A stretch of 64,000 nt of DNA. Origin: Pascua guehoae. Lineage: Eukaryota > Basidiomycota > Tremellomycetes > Trichosporonales > Trichosporonaceae. This document shows, piece after piece, positions 43,010 to 55,285 of the stretch; the stretch's first letter is position 1; each line of letters starts with the position of its first letter. The position numbers and the translations under genes were made by a program. The notes under the pieces are model-generated. The model had not been told where the DNA came from, did not search any database, and was given only the letters and a program-made list of their open reading frames with translations. The stretch covers positions 189,382 to 253,381 of the forward strand of contig BCJX01000015.1 in NCBI GenBank assembly GCA_001600415.1, read 5' to 3'.

Positions 43010-45070
43010 ACACGAGTGGTATTGGCCGAGCAGTGAAGGCCTGGACCTTTGCCTTTTGCTTCGGGAACCGGCCGGCGGGTGTTTTGAAGTACCAGTATTT
43101 GCCGTGGTCAAGTCGCGAGTCGCAAGTCTTCTCGAGCTCGAGCAAGTCGGCTCCGAGGACCCTACATGTCCCGCGAGGATTGACCGGTGCCGACAAGACT
43201 GACACTGCGTTTGACCGCTGTAAAGTGTGGCCTGTCGGGTGCTCGCAGTAAAGGCAACAAGAGACATGCTTAAAGGCTGCCCTCCGGCCGAAGTTCACTT
43301 TCGCCACACGGCCACCACTCCCCGCCACAGTCAACCCATGCCCCGCCACGGTCAACACTCTCAACCACTTGAATCTCGCACGAATCCCCTGCCGAGAACA
43401 CGAACATTTGCCAAGCCTCGCGCGCGTCTGTGGTCGCTGCACATGACCCCCACGGGCTACTCCCACATACCTTCGATACCACTATTAAGCGCATGGCTCA
43501 CCCGCGCCAAGACCGTGCCAGGCTGACATTGCATTATCCATGCCGCTTACAGGTGCCGCGTAAGGTGTCTTTGGCATATGTTCTATCCAGAGTAAGCTTC
43601 CACAGAGGACGGGGAGGAGAGGATGGTCGACGAGGCGGGGCTTTGTGGCCGCCCATGCAACAGTCGAGTTGACGCTGCTGGCGATGGACCCATTGAAATG
43701 TTATGGTGCCACCACGAGGAAACGACAGGAACCGGCAGGCACCGACAAGGCTCTGGGGCGCACCCAACCTCTGATCGGGATGGGGGGCATTGTGGTAATG
43801 ACCCACTCAAACTCACTCTCTGGAGAGGGGTGACGCAACCCACCCAGTTGATGGGGAGCCTCGACCAGAGTCCCGATGGTAGGTGCTGAGCGTGCTGGGT
43901 GCAACCATCCGCGAGGTACAGCTTCGGCGAATGAACACAAAGTCAGAGTTTCACACACTGTAATGTACTCTAATGTTGGCGGGTGAAAAGCTAGGGGCAA
44001 GGGCAGATAACAAGCCAAGGTTAAATCGTGTCTTAAGCGAACGGCCCGGCCTACATGAAAGCCAAGCTTGATTCTTGAGGCGACGGCGGTTTGGTACACT
44101 CAACCTTTGCAACGGGTCGCTCCCAGCTATCTGTTAAGCTTTGCTTGGCAGAGAATGAGTAACGGTGGTTGTGCTCCAGAAAAGTGCTTTTTTCCGGGTG
44201 CCCCAACTGTTTCTTAAGCTTTGCTTGGCAGAGAATAGGTAACGGTGATCATGTTCCAGAGACCGTGTTTATGGCATGCCAGACTCTGGATCCCATTGCA
44301 AGGTTGGATTCGTGCCTTCATGACTTGGGGATTCGTCAGTCGACCATGTTCGCTACCATTTCTTGGCAGCCGCATGGTTGGTGTTGGATGCGTCGACACA
44401 GAGTTACCGTACCTGCAGTAGAGTTTGCACGCGGCGAGGTTCGACCGGCAAGGTTGGTTCCTCGGATTGGAGCCGCGGCACCCCCAAACTGCAATCTTAT
44501 CGATGCCGAGAGGATGCGTCGCGTGAGCGCCAGAACGGCCGGACCCGATTCTATAAAACAGTTTGATGCATCAGCCGAGGTAGCCGAGCGCCACGCCGGC
44601 CCGACCCCAGTGGTATGTAGTGTACAGTATGCGTGTCACCGTGACGGGTATACAAGTCATGTGTCAGTACAGTAAGGTGACATGGTCCAGACCAGCCTCG
44701 CTTGTTATCGGTCGTGCCTGTCTGAAACTCTGAAGCGGGGCCACGCGGAACACTCGTGTCGGAATGATGTCTGGGCGAACCCCGTCATCCATGGGCTGCG
44801 GCAGCTTTGAAGCTGTCCACTCGACCTCTCTCCTTTGCTGATGGGCGTACGTGCCGCCGTGCATTTCTGGTTGACAAGGACCCCAGAATATGTTGTGGGG
44901 TTTGCTCAACCTCAACCTTACGACAAGAAGAAGCGTTAGGCGTCACCGAAGTGCGTCCAGTCACCACGATCCTCATCAGCTGACATGCGCCAAGCGTAAC
45001 TCTTCGCCTTGCACGGTCACCTCTCCCCGCTCCCCGGTGTCAACCTCTCGAGTTGGTGGCGACCGAGAGG
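43010..45070. other. Intergenic, no gene seen
   Basis: About 2 kb with no supportable exon chain. Includes an 80-bp-period duplication at 44134-44266. Confidence 0.45.
44134..44266. repeat. Two-copy direct repeat, period 80
   Basis: Copies at 44134 and 44214 share TTAAGCTTTGCTTGGCAGAG, AAT then a G/A dinucleotide change, GTAACGGTG and TCCAGA. Around 53 bp of each unit is conserved. Confidence 0.85.
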
Positions 45071-45078
45071 TATATAAG
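45071..45078 (+). promoter_or_regulatory. TATA box of the secreted SH3b-like gene
   Basis: TATATAAG 113 bp upstream of the ATG at 45184, followed by a TTCCCATTCCC-rich leader. Confidence 0.65.
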
Positions 45079-45183
45079 AAGCACCGCTGCGTTCCCTTCT
45101 TCTTCTCATTCCCATTCCCATTCCCTTCACGGTCACTTCCTCACCTCACCAACCCACAACCAACCACCAACCACCCCGCCAAC

Positions 45184-45708
45184 ATGAAGTTCGGTCTTGC
45201 CCTCCTCGCCCTCGCGTCGCTCGCCCTCGCCGTGCCGGCCCCGGACACAGCTGACACGCTCGACATCCGCACCCCCGACGACGGACTCGAGATGCGCGCC
45301 GTGGACGAGGCACTCGAGGCCCGTTCCCCCGACGGCGATGACGACGATGACGAGGGCGACGTGCGCGAGCCCCCGTCCGAGCGCGACCTCGCCAAGCGCG
45401 CACCCCTCCGCGTCATGGTGCACTCGAGCAATGTCCGGTGCCGCTCCGGCACCAGCACGTCATCCAGGGTCGAATTTTTCGTCCAGAGGGGCCAGGTATA
45501 CACCTCGACGTGCTGGGCGCCCGGTACGAGGGTCGGCACCTCGTCCACTTGGTGGCGCCTGGCCAATGTCGGCGCATCGGGCAACTCGTGCTACGTCCAC
45601 AATTCCCTCATCTGGTGAGTTGTTTATCCCTTGGGTATCCTCGGGGTGGGGTTGCGGTGCGTGCTGACCGGCAGGAAGGTGTCGGGCTCTGGAGTGGGTC
45701 GCTGCTAA
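45184..45708 (+). CDS. Small secreted SH3b-like protein with Kex2-cleaved acidic propeptide
   Basis: Exons 45184-45614 and 45675-45708 join in frame to 154 aa. MKFGLALLALASLALAVPAP is a clear signal peptide. It is followed by about 55 very acidic residues (a DGDDDDDEGD run) that end in DLAKR, a dibasic Kex2 site. The mature part (about 80 aa) starts APLRVMVHSSNVRCRSGTST and reads like a bacterial-type SH3 domain: V-x-C-R-S-G, a beta-hairpin around FVQRGQVYTSTCWAPGT, TWWRLANVG and CYVHNSLIW. Four cysteines (in NVRCRS, STCWAP, NSCYVH and the final GRC) could form two disulfides; the last comes from exon 2. SH3b domains bind peptidoglycan or peptides in bacteria and occur in small secreted fungal proteins of unknown role. 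TATA box and strong leader suggest abundant secretion. Confidence 0.82.
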
Positions 45709-47144
45709 GTGTGGGGTTGGCATTGGTCAATATCCAAGTTGGTGGGAAAGGAAAATAAAAAAGCAAAGGCAAAAAAGGAAGAAAGAAAGAAAGAAAGAAG
45801 CAAAGACCGTAAACGAACAGTATTAAAGTAGGCTTAGGAAACAAAAGTGACCAATGTATTCAAGTGGGAGTGACGTTTGTGACGGCGAGAATGTGATCCC
45901 ATTGCGATCGGGGTGAATGCGCTGTCCACATGGATGTCGGCCACGTGTGTTTGTGTGACTGATCTGTCGTGCCAGCAAGCACGCTAGCAACGAAGAGCAC
46001 CGGTATGCACTAGACACGAACGACACGGAACTAATAGGAACACGACTGGCGAGATATAAATATAAGAGTGTTTAGAGTAGTAGTAACACACCTGCAGGAA
46101 TCCCGCCGCGCAATCCTCGGAACATCCAGTCCTTTTGGCCTCTACGTTCGACTTATACCCCGCCAGAAGGACAGGGTCCGCGTTCGGGGAACCGTTCTGC
46201 AAGCTGAAGCCAATTAATCAGTAGTACTAGCCAGTCGTGAGATGAGGTGTATCGGGACTTCTGAACGTCTTACCAAGCAGGCTGTTTCACCGCCGACTTT
46301 GGTCGACCCGTGGCGCGACACCTATAATAGCACCACGAAGCCCCGCTATCCATAGACCCAAAAGGCATCCTAAATACCGTCGAGAGGGCATCTCGGCGGA
46401 TTTGCTTCATGAACATGTCGCTGGGAACGCAGCTGACAACGTGTATCATTACACCACCCACTTCGATAACGTATCCGCCCTCCCAAAGGCACTGTTGTCC
46501 AGAAAAGTTCCACCGTCATGGGCCACTGCATCACTCTGTATCACTTCTTTGGCCACAGTATCCGCTGCCCGTGCTCTCCCAGGATTATTCATTCCGCGGC
46601 ATACCAGTCCACGTTCCGTGTTCCGTGGATGCCACAGTCAATTCGCCACAATAGGGGCAGGGGTTTCAAATACCCCCGTTCCGGGTGCCGAGCCGGCGTC
46701 ACGTGCCCCCTTGCCACGGATGACCGTGCGGTGCGTGCCCTGCGGAACGAGATTCAGGAACGTCTGACGCGTTTCCCGCCCACGTGCCCGCCATGTTTAG
46801 AGATCAGAGACAACAAAGGAACCACAAGCACCATTCAAGTTGTGCTCTGTTCCTCACGCTCTTCGCACTGTATCCAATCGGCCTGGCAACTATGGCCAGA
46901 GAGCGTTCGTCCAACGCCACCTTTGATCGGGGCTGCGAACCGTACAGTGGCATTTACTCTCTGAAAACAGGCAAGGGCTGCATTGCACATCGCAGCCGAT
47001 GCGACTAGGACAGAGCCTTTGATCACTTGGAAGCAACGCGGCGCGAGTCAAGCAACAGTCGATTCCCTCCTCAGTGATGACCGTCAGCATGGGCAAGAAA
47101 GATCAGTCAGCCCTCCAACAACCACGGTACCAGGCACTTGTCTT

Positions 47145-47523
47145 GTCGGAGATACCCATGTCTAACTCGACTGACGGCCGACTCGACCCATCTTCCCCCA
47201 TCAGTGCCTGAGCCAGCCTGGGGTTTTGACCGGGCACGATCCGAATGCCGTGGCGACTGACACCGTTTGTCACACCTCTAGCGACGACTGCAGGCCGAGA
47301 CTGGATAGCACGCGCACCTCGAGCATGTCGTCGTCAGGCTCGTCGGGGATACCCATGTCTAACTCGACTGACAGCCGACTCGACCCAGCTTACCCCATCA
47401 GTGCCTGGGAGCCCAAGCTTTTGACCAGTCACGAGCCGAATGGCGTGACGACTGACGCCGTTCGTCACACCTCTGGCGACGACGCAGACTGAGACTGGAC
47501 CGCAACTGCACCTCGAGCAAGTC
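47145..47523. repeat. Two-copy direct duplication, period about 197
   Basis: Copies at 47145-47331 and 47342-47523 share GTCGG-GATACCCATGTCTAA, CTCGACTGAC, CCCCATCAGTGCCTG, TTGACC and GTCACACCTCT-GCGACGA-GC in order, about 85% identical by eye. One frame stays open across both copies, but no gene is supported. Confidence 0.85.
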
Positions 47524-47671
47524 GAACCTGACGACGACAGCACTCTGTGACCGGGCGTCGTGCGTCTTGGAGACTCGGTGGAACAACAGACTCATTGGCG
47601 CTTGTGTCTTGGACCACCCCAGGGCCGCGTACACGCCGTAGCCGCTGGAGAGTTCCTTTCCGCTGGGGTGC

Positions 47672-47870
47672 AGGTGCGTCCGGGAAGTCTTGAGACTTGC
47701 ACCCCGAGCTCGGCTCGAAGTTGCGCATGGGCACTCTGTGAATGCTGGCACGGGCAAGCGGATACACTCATGTGCCGTTGCTGTGTCCGCATACCCTGCC
47801 CGCCCTGTAAACGCGCCGTGCGCGTCCCCGAGCGTAATGATGTAGTCTCATGACTTTCAGGACATACACT
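47672..47870. mobile_element. Non-autonomous TIR element, copy 2
   Basis: The left end AGGTGCGTCCGGGAAGTC and the right end (minus strand) AGTGTATGTCCTGAAAGTC are imperfect inverted repeats that both run into TGAGAC. Internal landmarks shared with 23199-23403: TTGCGCATGG-CACTCT, ACACTCATGT, CCCGAGCGTAATG-TGTAGTCTCATGA. Confidence 0.6.
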
Positions 47871-49250
47871 GCACGTGGGCACCGGGTCCTCGTCACCGTG
47901 TTCGATGCAGGGCCGGTATGCTCTGACCGGCCCGGCCAACTCGATGTTTTTGTTGCTGCGGACAGCTCTGGCTACAGTATACGTCCCAACCCCGGCAGGC
48001 GACGCGATTGTCACAGCATAACGTTATGTACAGGATTGGCTCATCCGCACGACTCGGCCTCGCAGATGTACCGACATTCAGCCGGGTGTCATCTCCCGCG
48101 GCTCAGAGGTGTGGTCACCAACGAAACGCGATCGGCCACATCCGACATTGGTGGGCGACAGAGTCGATAGTTAGTTGGCAGTATGATCCGTGATCCGTGA
48201 ACATGCATCAAGGGCGCCCAATCAATGATTCTGAGACGCAGCCAGCGAACCGTGCGCGTGGGTGCGTGGGTGCGTGGGTGCCTGTATGAGCCGAACGTTT
48301 GCGGCAAGTGCCGACGGGTGGTGAGTCGCAGCCAACCCAAACGTCTAGTTTATTTGGTTCGCGACGTTTCGTGACGTGACGGCAAACTCCCAAAACATCG
48401 GGGTGGAAATACAGATGGGCCACTGCCAAGTCAAGTCGTCCCTCTGGCCATTGTCGCCGCATGCGCCGAAGGGAACTAGGCCTATTCTCATGCACGAGGC
48501 GCATGGCCATGTGGCCACTGGGCAAATGGCCGCCTGGCGCGATTTGGCGACTTTTTTTTTCCCAGTCTAATTTTGTCGTCGTCTGCTTGGTCGTCGTTCG
48601 GAATCCATGTGGACGGCACGCACGGGCCTCTACGCCACTGGCAGATGTCCAAAGAGTCCAGAGCGTGTCCTGGTGTAATGTCCTCTTTGTCCTGGATGTC
48701 CCTGCCCAGCCCGCGCTTGTACTGGCAGAGCCGAGCCTCGGCCACATGGAGAGACCGTGCGGCCCTTTTAAACTGTAGAAAAATGAGAGATCGTCATTTG
48801 TGATGATTCAGGAACGGTCGATTCCCCCCTTATTTTCCCGCCCACGTGCCCACCAATAGACGGCCCGATTCCCGATTTCCCGATATTCCTACAACCTGAA
48901 GAGTCATTGTTACGCCACATGCCTGGCCTGGCCGGCCCCTCGTCTCCCGAAATCTCATGCCAAATGCAATGCTCACACATCAACGTTGCCCATCTTGCCA
49001 TTGTCCGTTGAATCCATCTCTCACATCGTGTCCACCCCCGCCACATAACCCACCGCCCGCGCTTGCGCCTGCACCGTCGTGCCCAGCGACGACTGCAGTC
49101 TCGTGTCCCGCGCCTTTGTTGCCAAGACTTAGGCACCACTCTGCTCGCGGTCGCTTTCGCTCCACAACTAAGGACCAAAACAAAAATTGGTCCCCGCCCA
49201 CCCCTCACCTTTCCACCCCACCAACACCCAGCAGGCAGCTCGATCCCCCG

Positions 49251-51750
49251 ATGTCGATGCTGCGCTACCTCTCCCCGGCGCGCGCGTCGGGGTCCAAGGC
49301 CTCACCGCGCGAGGCGACGTTTGCGTCGTCGTCGCGCACGGCGTCGAGCGAGCAGCCCCAGCTCCAGATCCTCGTCCCCACGCGCGGTATCGTGTTCATG
49401 CCGTGCCCCGAGGCACCCGAGCCCGACGGGCGCTCGTCCAACCTCCCCCGCGACGACCATGTCCTCCAGGGCCAGCTCGAGGTCGTCATGCCCAACACGG
49501 CGCGGCGGTGCCGCGCCATCCGCGTCGCGTTCCGCTCCACCCTCCACCTCGACATGGGGCCCGGACGGCGCAACGAAGAAGACGTGCTGTTTGAGCGCAA
49601 GGTCGAAATGATTGGCGCGACTGCCGAGGGCATCTATCTCGCGCCTGGGATGCAGAGGTGCGTCGAGTCGAGTATCGGCCGGAAGCGAGCCTGCCTCGGA
49701 CTGCCTCGGGTACAGTAGTGCTCGGCACGAGTAGATTGCTCGCGTGCTCCGAAACGGCAGGCCGGGCCTACTGGGTCTCCATGCCCACCCACTGTACTAG
49801 TCGCTCGAGACGGACCCCAACTGACGTCCAGGTTTGACTTTTGCATCATTCTGCCGTCGACGCTGGCGCCGCACGACTGGCACGTGAGCGGCAAGATTGC
49901 CCACAACCTCTATGCCGAGATTGAGGGCATTGACGCGCCGCCCACGTCCGACTGGGGCCTGCGGAGTGTGTCGTCTACGTCGTCGCTGTTTTCATTTGGG
50001 CAGAAGAACAAGCGCACCTCGCCGGCCGGCTCGTCCAAGCCCTCGCGCTCTGGGTCTCCGCGCTCGTCGTCGCCGGCACCGCGGGAGCGGCGCTCGCGCT
50101 CGGCCGCCCCCAGCGTCGCGGGCAGCGGGACAGCGACACCCCTCCGCGGCGCGGGTGGCGCGTCTACCCCGCCCGCACACGCGCTCGCGGGCGCACTCGC
50201 CAACCTCGACCTCAACGCGCTGGGCCAGGTCGCCAACGGCACCACGGCCGCCGATAGCCCGACCTACACGAGCGTCTATGGCGGCGGCTCGGGCCTCAAC
50301 CCCACCCACCTCACCACCGGCCACAATCTCTCGATTACTCGCCAAGAGTCGCCAGGCCTCCCCCGCCAGCCCAGCTATGACGAGGCCACACGGCCCCAGG
50401 GTGAGCGCACACCGCCCACACCGCCCGACTGGCTGCAGGGCACGTACCGCGCCAAACGCTCGGTCATGATCATGTACAACCCCAACCCCTCGGGGGGCGT
50501 CAGCGAGCTCCGCGACCGCGGGAACGGGTTCGTGCCGGGCCTCGGCGTGTGGGAGCTCTCCCTCGTGTCGGATGTGGTGAGTAAGGCGAGCGGGCAGTGG
50601 GGGGAGGAGGTGGGAGGATAGGTGTTGCGAGCGAAGACGAGTGTGGGATGGTGTAACCCATTGACGAGGATGAGGCGAGTAAGCAGGCGGGAGACTGGGG
50701 CCATGGTGTGTATGGCCATCCGACTCGATGCGTTTCACTTTCGTGGCTCTTGCGGTCGATGGCTACGCTGCACCCAACGCAGCCATGCTAGTTCACCTCT
50801 TGGTGGTATTCATCCGCACTCGCCCTCGTGTGCTGTCTCCAACCCCGCCGTCCCTCCTGGCCTTGTAGCCATTGCGATGGGTTTCTCCTTGCGTGTGCAC
50901 TCGCTAACCTCCAGTGGACAATCTGCGCCCTGCTCAACATGAAGCTCTCCATCGCCTCGATCCCGTCGACGACAACACTATTCGCGGTCCGCCTCGTGCT
51001 CGCGCAGACGACGGCCATCATCTCGCCGCGCGACGACCAAGGGAGCGACAACAAGCTCAAGTCGACGCGCCATTTCACGATTCTCGAGCACGGCAAGCGC
51101 CCGCCCCAGGGCCACCAGTACCCGGACAAGCACTACGCGGCGCTGTGGCGCGGGCGGGGCGCGCACGGCAAAGACATGCCCGTCGAGGGCAGCGACGGGG
51201 GCGCCATCAAGTTTGACACGACGGCGCGCCTGCCGTCCGACGACGTTGCGCGGCCGTCGACACTGGCCGGTGTCGTCACGCCCATTACGGTCAGCCACCA
51301 CATTGTCCTCGAGGTCTTCTTTAGCGTCTATTCCGAAGACGACCATGGTCTGCCCATGAGGGTCCCCGGACCGGGCGGGCTGAGGATGCTCCGTGTGTCC
51401 AGGCCCGTCGTCGTGCCCTCGTGCACTCTCCTCCCGCAGGTCGTCGACTTGCCGCCTTGTGAGTAATGATTCTGCCTTCATGACCTCACCCTCCCCCCCT
51501 TAAACCTCACTAACACCCAGACGAAATGTCCGTACACGACCGCCTCGCCGCCTCCCAAGACGACAATCTCACCGACATGGGCCTCCCGGGCTGGGAATGG
51601 TGCGCATGCGGCCAAAAGCTCGAGGACATGGAGGCACGTATGCGCCGCGCCATTGTGGCAGAGCACGACGGGCCCCTCTCGGGCGTCGCCGCCGCGGCCG
51701 CCGCAGAGGACAAGGCAGCCACCGAGCGCGGCCGCCAGAGGAGCATCTAG
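49251..51750 (+). CDS. Arrestin-like protein (arrestin N/C fold)
   Basis: Exons 49251-49657, 49832-50576, 50915-51458 and 51521-51750 join in frame to 641 aa. Residues 35-260 look like an arrestin N-domain: LQILVPTRGIVFMPC, VLQGQLEVVMPNTARRCRAIRVAFRSTLHLDM, EDVLFERKVEMIG and, after the first intron, RFDFCIILPSTLAPHDWHVSGKIAHNLYAEIEG, the hallmark order of beta-strands with the F-x-F-x-I-P-x-x-x-P segment. A 180-residue Ser/Pro-rich insertion follows, then the C-domain (LNMKLSIASIPSTTTLFAVRLVLAQTTAII... TVSHHIVLEVFFSV). The last exon adds YEMSVHDRLAA and an Ala-rich tail. Fungal alpha-arrestins recruit Rsp5-type ubiquitin ligases to membrane cargo; no obvious PPxY was found, so that role is uncertain. 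Intron 2 is 338 nt. Confidence 0.78.
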
Positions 51751-52007
51751 GAGGCGCTTGCCACACAGAACATACGTACACGACACTACTGCCGTTACTC
51801 TTTATAAGAAGAGACGGCCGGGCTATAATTTGCTTTCTTAGAGGACAGTAGAGATTAGATTTGGGCATTATGGACAGTTTACATGTTGCCAGTTGAGCCG
51901 AGACGAGGCGAGTCGAGTCGAGCCGAGTCCAAGAACGCCTGGCTGCCACAGTAGGACTGTACCCCCGCCCGCGCGCGCTCACACGCGCTCGCGCTGGTCA
52001 CCACCAC

Positions 52008-52099
52008 GGTCGCTTAGCTCAGCTGGTTAGAGCATTGTACTAATACCCAGGCGTTATTAGCCCATGCAAAGGTCGGCAGTTCGATCCTGTCAGTGATCA
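52008..52099 (+). tRNA. tRNA-Ile (AAT) with 18-nt intron
   Basis: Exons are identical to the tRNA-Ile at 22666, but the intron (52046-52063) is different. It contains TATTAG, the exact complement of the anticodon-loop CTAATA, so the pre-tRNA can form the usual anticodon-intron helix. A CCTTTTG terminator follows. Confidence 0.95.
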
Positions 52100-53195
52100 G
52101 TCCTTTTGCATGTGGCCCACGCGGAGCAGGCGGTTGTGCACTGCGTGGCCGGGGTACGGCCTTGTGGTGGTGGTGTTGGTGGTGGTGGCGTTGGTGGCGT
52201 TGGTGGTGGTGGTGTTGGTGGTGGTGGTGGCGGAAATGCAAAGTGCTGAATTTGGGCAAGTGCCACCACACTTGTCGGAGAGTGGGAGTGGGACGGGGGA
52301 GTGGGAGTGGGAGTGGGACGGGGGAGTGGGAGTGAGAGTGGGAGTGGGAGTGGGAGTGGGAGTGGGAGTGAGAGTGGGAGTGAGAGTGGCATGGTGGCAG
52401 GGAGAGTGGCAGTGGAAGTGGGAGTGGGAGTACCAGTAGGAGGGGGAGTACCAGAAAGAGAGGGAGGTAACTGTAACAGCGGCGGCGGGAGAGGGCATGG
52501 GAGCGCGAGTGCGAGTGGATGAGAGATTGGGAGTAGAGCCGCGACGGTCAGGACCGACGACCCAGACCAGGTGTCACATCTGGTCTGTGGTAGCGTGCCA
52601 CAGCGTGTGACAGCAGGTCGCATCATGTCGCATCATGTCGCATCACGGCGCAGGCATAACATCAGGACGACGATGGAGCTGCCAGCCGGATCACATAGGG
52701 AGCCTCCGCCTGACCCACTGTAATCACCCCAGTCAAGACGGAGAACGTCAATGGCGCTGCATACTCTTGGGGCGATTCGTGGCAGTGACACTTCTGCCAG
52801 GATGGGTAGTTCGTCTTATACCTGCGTTCGGGTGCTAGTGACAGCGCCATTGAGCAATCGACGTGGCGGGTAACGTGACAGACGCGACAGTGTACAGAAC
52901 ACGATCAGTTGTTCGGTTCGAAAACATTCGTCAACTCACACACGCCATGCGTGTCTCCCGTCGCTGGCCAACAGGACCTTTGTCACCTCCGTCGATGAAT
53001 GAATGCGGCAAGTACAGGTTGAACGGCCTCGGTATGAGGGTACGTTCTGCACGGACGCGCCCCCATCCCGCACGCTTGCGCGCCATCGAGCACAAGCGCC
53101 ATTGTATCGACGTACCTTTCCGCAGAACCAGTAGACAGCTACGGCAATATGCTTCATAATGCTACAACACCCGCCTGTGTACGCGGGCACGCCAC
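52100..53195. other. Intergenic with simple repeats
   Basis: (GGTGTT/GGT)n at 52163-52232 and (GGGAGT)n at 52275-52440; no gene seen. CATCATGTCG triplicate at 52620-52648. Confidence 0.55.
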
Positions 53196-55285
53196 CTACT
53201 CGTCCACGTCCATCGTCTTGGCCTTCTTCTTTGCAGGGCCCTCGCCATCACTGCCTGATGCCTTCTGCTTCTTGCCCCGCGAGGCCTTGTTGCGCAGCTC
53301 CTCCATCATGGGGTCTGACGCGTCCGACTCAGCGCCAGACTCGTCGTCCGAGTCGCTCTCACTCGGCGACCCGCCGTCCGAGGACATTTCCTCAAAGTCT
53401 TCGTCATCTGCCGTCAGTGACCGTGTACTCGCACAGGACAGCCTCTAAACCTTGCCCCATTCTAGCCTGTGTACTCACCCGACTCATCATCGTCGTCGGC
53501 GGCAGGGCGGCGCACGGGCTGACTCTTGTTGTTCTTCTTTCGGCGCCCCTCGTCCTCCGAGTTGATGCTGACGTCGTCGTCTGACAAGTCGTCGAGGTCC
53601 ATAATGTGGTCGGCGTCCATCGTGTCCTCCATCTCGTTCTTGAGGCGCACGCCCTTGCTCTGCAGGAATGCAGAGATGGGACCCACTTCCTCCTTGTTGA
53701 TGGCACTAAACACGCTGTCGGCAGTGCCCATCTTGGACGTGACGCGCATGTCGAATGTTCGCGCAGAGGCAACGCCGCCGCCGACACGCGAAAACGAGAT
53801 GGATTCTGTTTTGCTAAAGTCGATGAGGATGGGCTGCTTTGCAATGAAGATGAGACCCTTTTCGAGAAAGTAGAGCTCGCCTTGCACTGCCTTGACGTTG
53901 GCCTTGATGCCATTGACACCTTGCGCGCTGACGGGTTAGCAGGGCCAAATCCATGGGGTCGCCACCCACTTCCTGAAAGTTCCCGGTGGGGTCACCTTCT
54001 TGCCCGTCAACGACTTGAGGACACGCGAAATGACCTGGAATGTGGGCGCCTCGTACTTCTTCTGGAGGTCGGGGTACTTTGCAATCTCCTCGTCGTTGAG
54101 GTTGAGCTCGGCGTCGACCTCTTCGTCCTTTGGCCACCGCGCCACGAGGAATGGGTAGCGCGTAGCACCCTGGCGGATAGGCGGGTCGAGACCAAGGACA
54201 AGCTCAATGTGGAGGTCGTCGAGCTTGGGGAGGAGGAAGATGCGGTGAATCGAGCTAAACGGCACGCGGTAGTCGGTACTCTTGCCTAACAGGCGGAGCG
54301 ACTCGTGGAAGAACTCGAGCGAGAAGCGGCCACGGGGTGTGAGGACGAGAACATCCTCAAACACGACAATCGAGTCGCCAACAGCCGCGCCAATGTCGGC
54401 CTTTTGCTTGATGAGGTTGTGCATGGCCTCGGCGGCGCTGATCTCGTTGCCGTCTTCATCGACATCAGTCTCCTCCTCGCCGCTCCCGGCGTCGCTTCCC
54501 TCCTTGGGCTTTTTGCTCTTTCCAGGAACGTAAAAGCGAACCTCGACGAGCTCGTCAGGCTCACGTGCGCCAACACCGCGGATTGGCTGGGGCGTAAATT
54601 CAATCGCCACCTCGTTCTTGCCCGCAATATTCGAGTTGGCCACTTGGGACAGCGGCAGCTCGAACGCCGTACGGCTGTTGACCTCAAACTCAATGTCGTT
54701 GTCTGGTGGGTAAGCCGAAATCCTCACTACATGACCCACTTTGAACAACCGCCTTGCCCCAGTTCCATCCCTTGACGCTGACATCGCGGTGGTCGAGCTT
54801 GACGCTGTAGTAGTCCTCCACGGTACGCTTCATCTTGTCAAAGTCCTGACAATGTCAGCATTCCTCCCACAAGGCCGACCTACATCGCGCTTGAAACCGT
54901 CAAACGTCACACGGGGCTGGTCTGGCGAGCGCATCGCTAGGCGCAGCTGGTAGTTGCGGGCAACGCTGGGAATCAGTAAATAAACGAGGCTGTTGTCACA
55001 ATAAACATACCGCAACCAAATCGCCGAGCGCACATCTGACCCGTTGAACGTGCGGGGCTGGTTGGACTCGTCCTTGTACGACTTCCAGCCGAATCCGGCT
55101 GCATTAAAGCGCAGCTCTGGTGGTTAGTTGACATGGAAGATGAGGCGATGCGAGGAGAGCAGATGTGGAGAGGGAAGGTGACATACTTCCAAGCTCGGCT
55201 GATTCGCCAATGAAGACTGTGGTGTCAGCTGGAGCTCTCTTCTGCCTGTAGCCAGCTCACTGTTGTCAAAAGTGACGTGCGACAT
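53196..55285 (-). CDS. POB3: FACT histone chaperone subunit Pob3 (SSRP1 family)
   Basis: Eight exons (55285-55261, 55216-55187, 55116-55011, 54965-54884, 54845-54740, 54702-53970, 53927-53479, 53407-53196) join in frame to 580 aa (yeast Pob3 is 552). Pob3 pairs with Spt16 in FACT, which loosens and rebuilds nucleosomes during transcription and replication. Order of landmarks: IFIGESAELGKLRFNAAGFGWKSYKD (N-terminal domain), AIWLRVARNYQLRLAM, SVKGWNWGKAVVQNNDIEFEVNSRTAFELPLSQV (SSrecog region), DSIVVFEDVLVLTPRGRFSLEFFHESLRLLGKSTDYRVPFSSI (middle PH domains), GELYFLEKGLIFIAKQPILI and RTFDMRV. An Asp/Glu/Ser-rich tail ends KKKAKTMDVDE. The HMG box of animal SSRP1 is absent, as usual in fungi. One intron is only 37 nt (54739-54703). 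Confidence 0.96.

Larger units (their letters stand above)
45709..49250. other. Long intergenic region with repeats
   Basis: 3.5 kb without a supportable gene. Contains an AAAG/GAAA microsatellite (45775-45800), a 197-bp-period duplication (47145-47523), a terminal-inverted-repeat element (47672-47870), GTGCGTGG reiterations (48255-48282) and, at the right edge, the C/T-rich leader of the arrestin-like gene. Confidence 0.45.
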
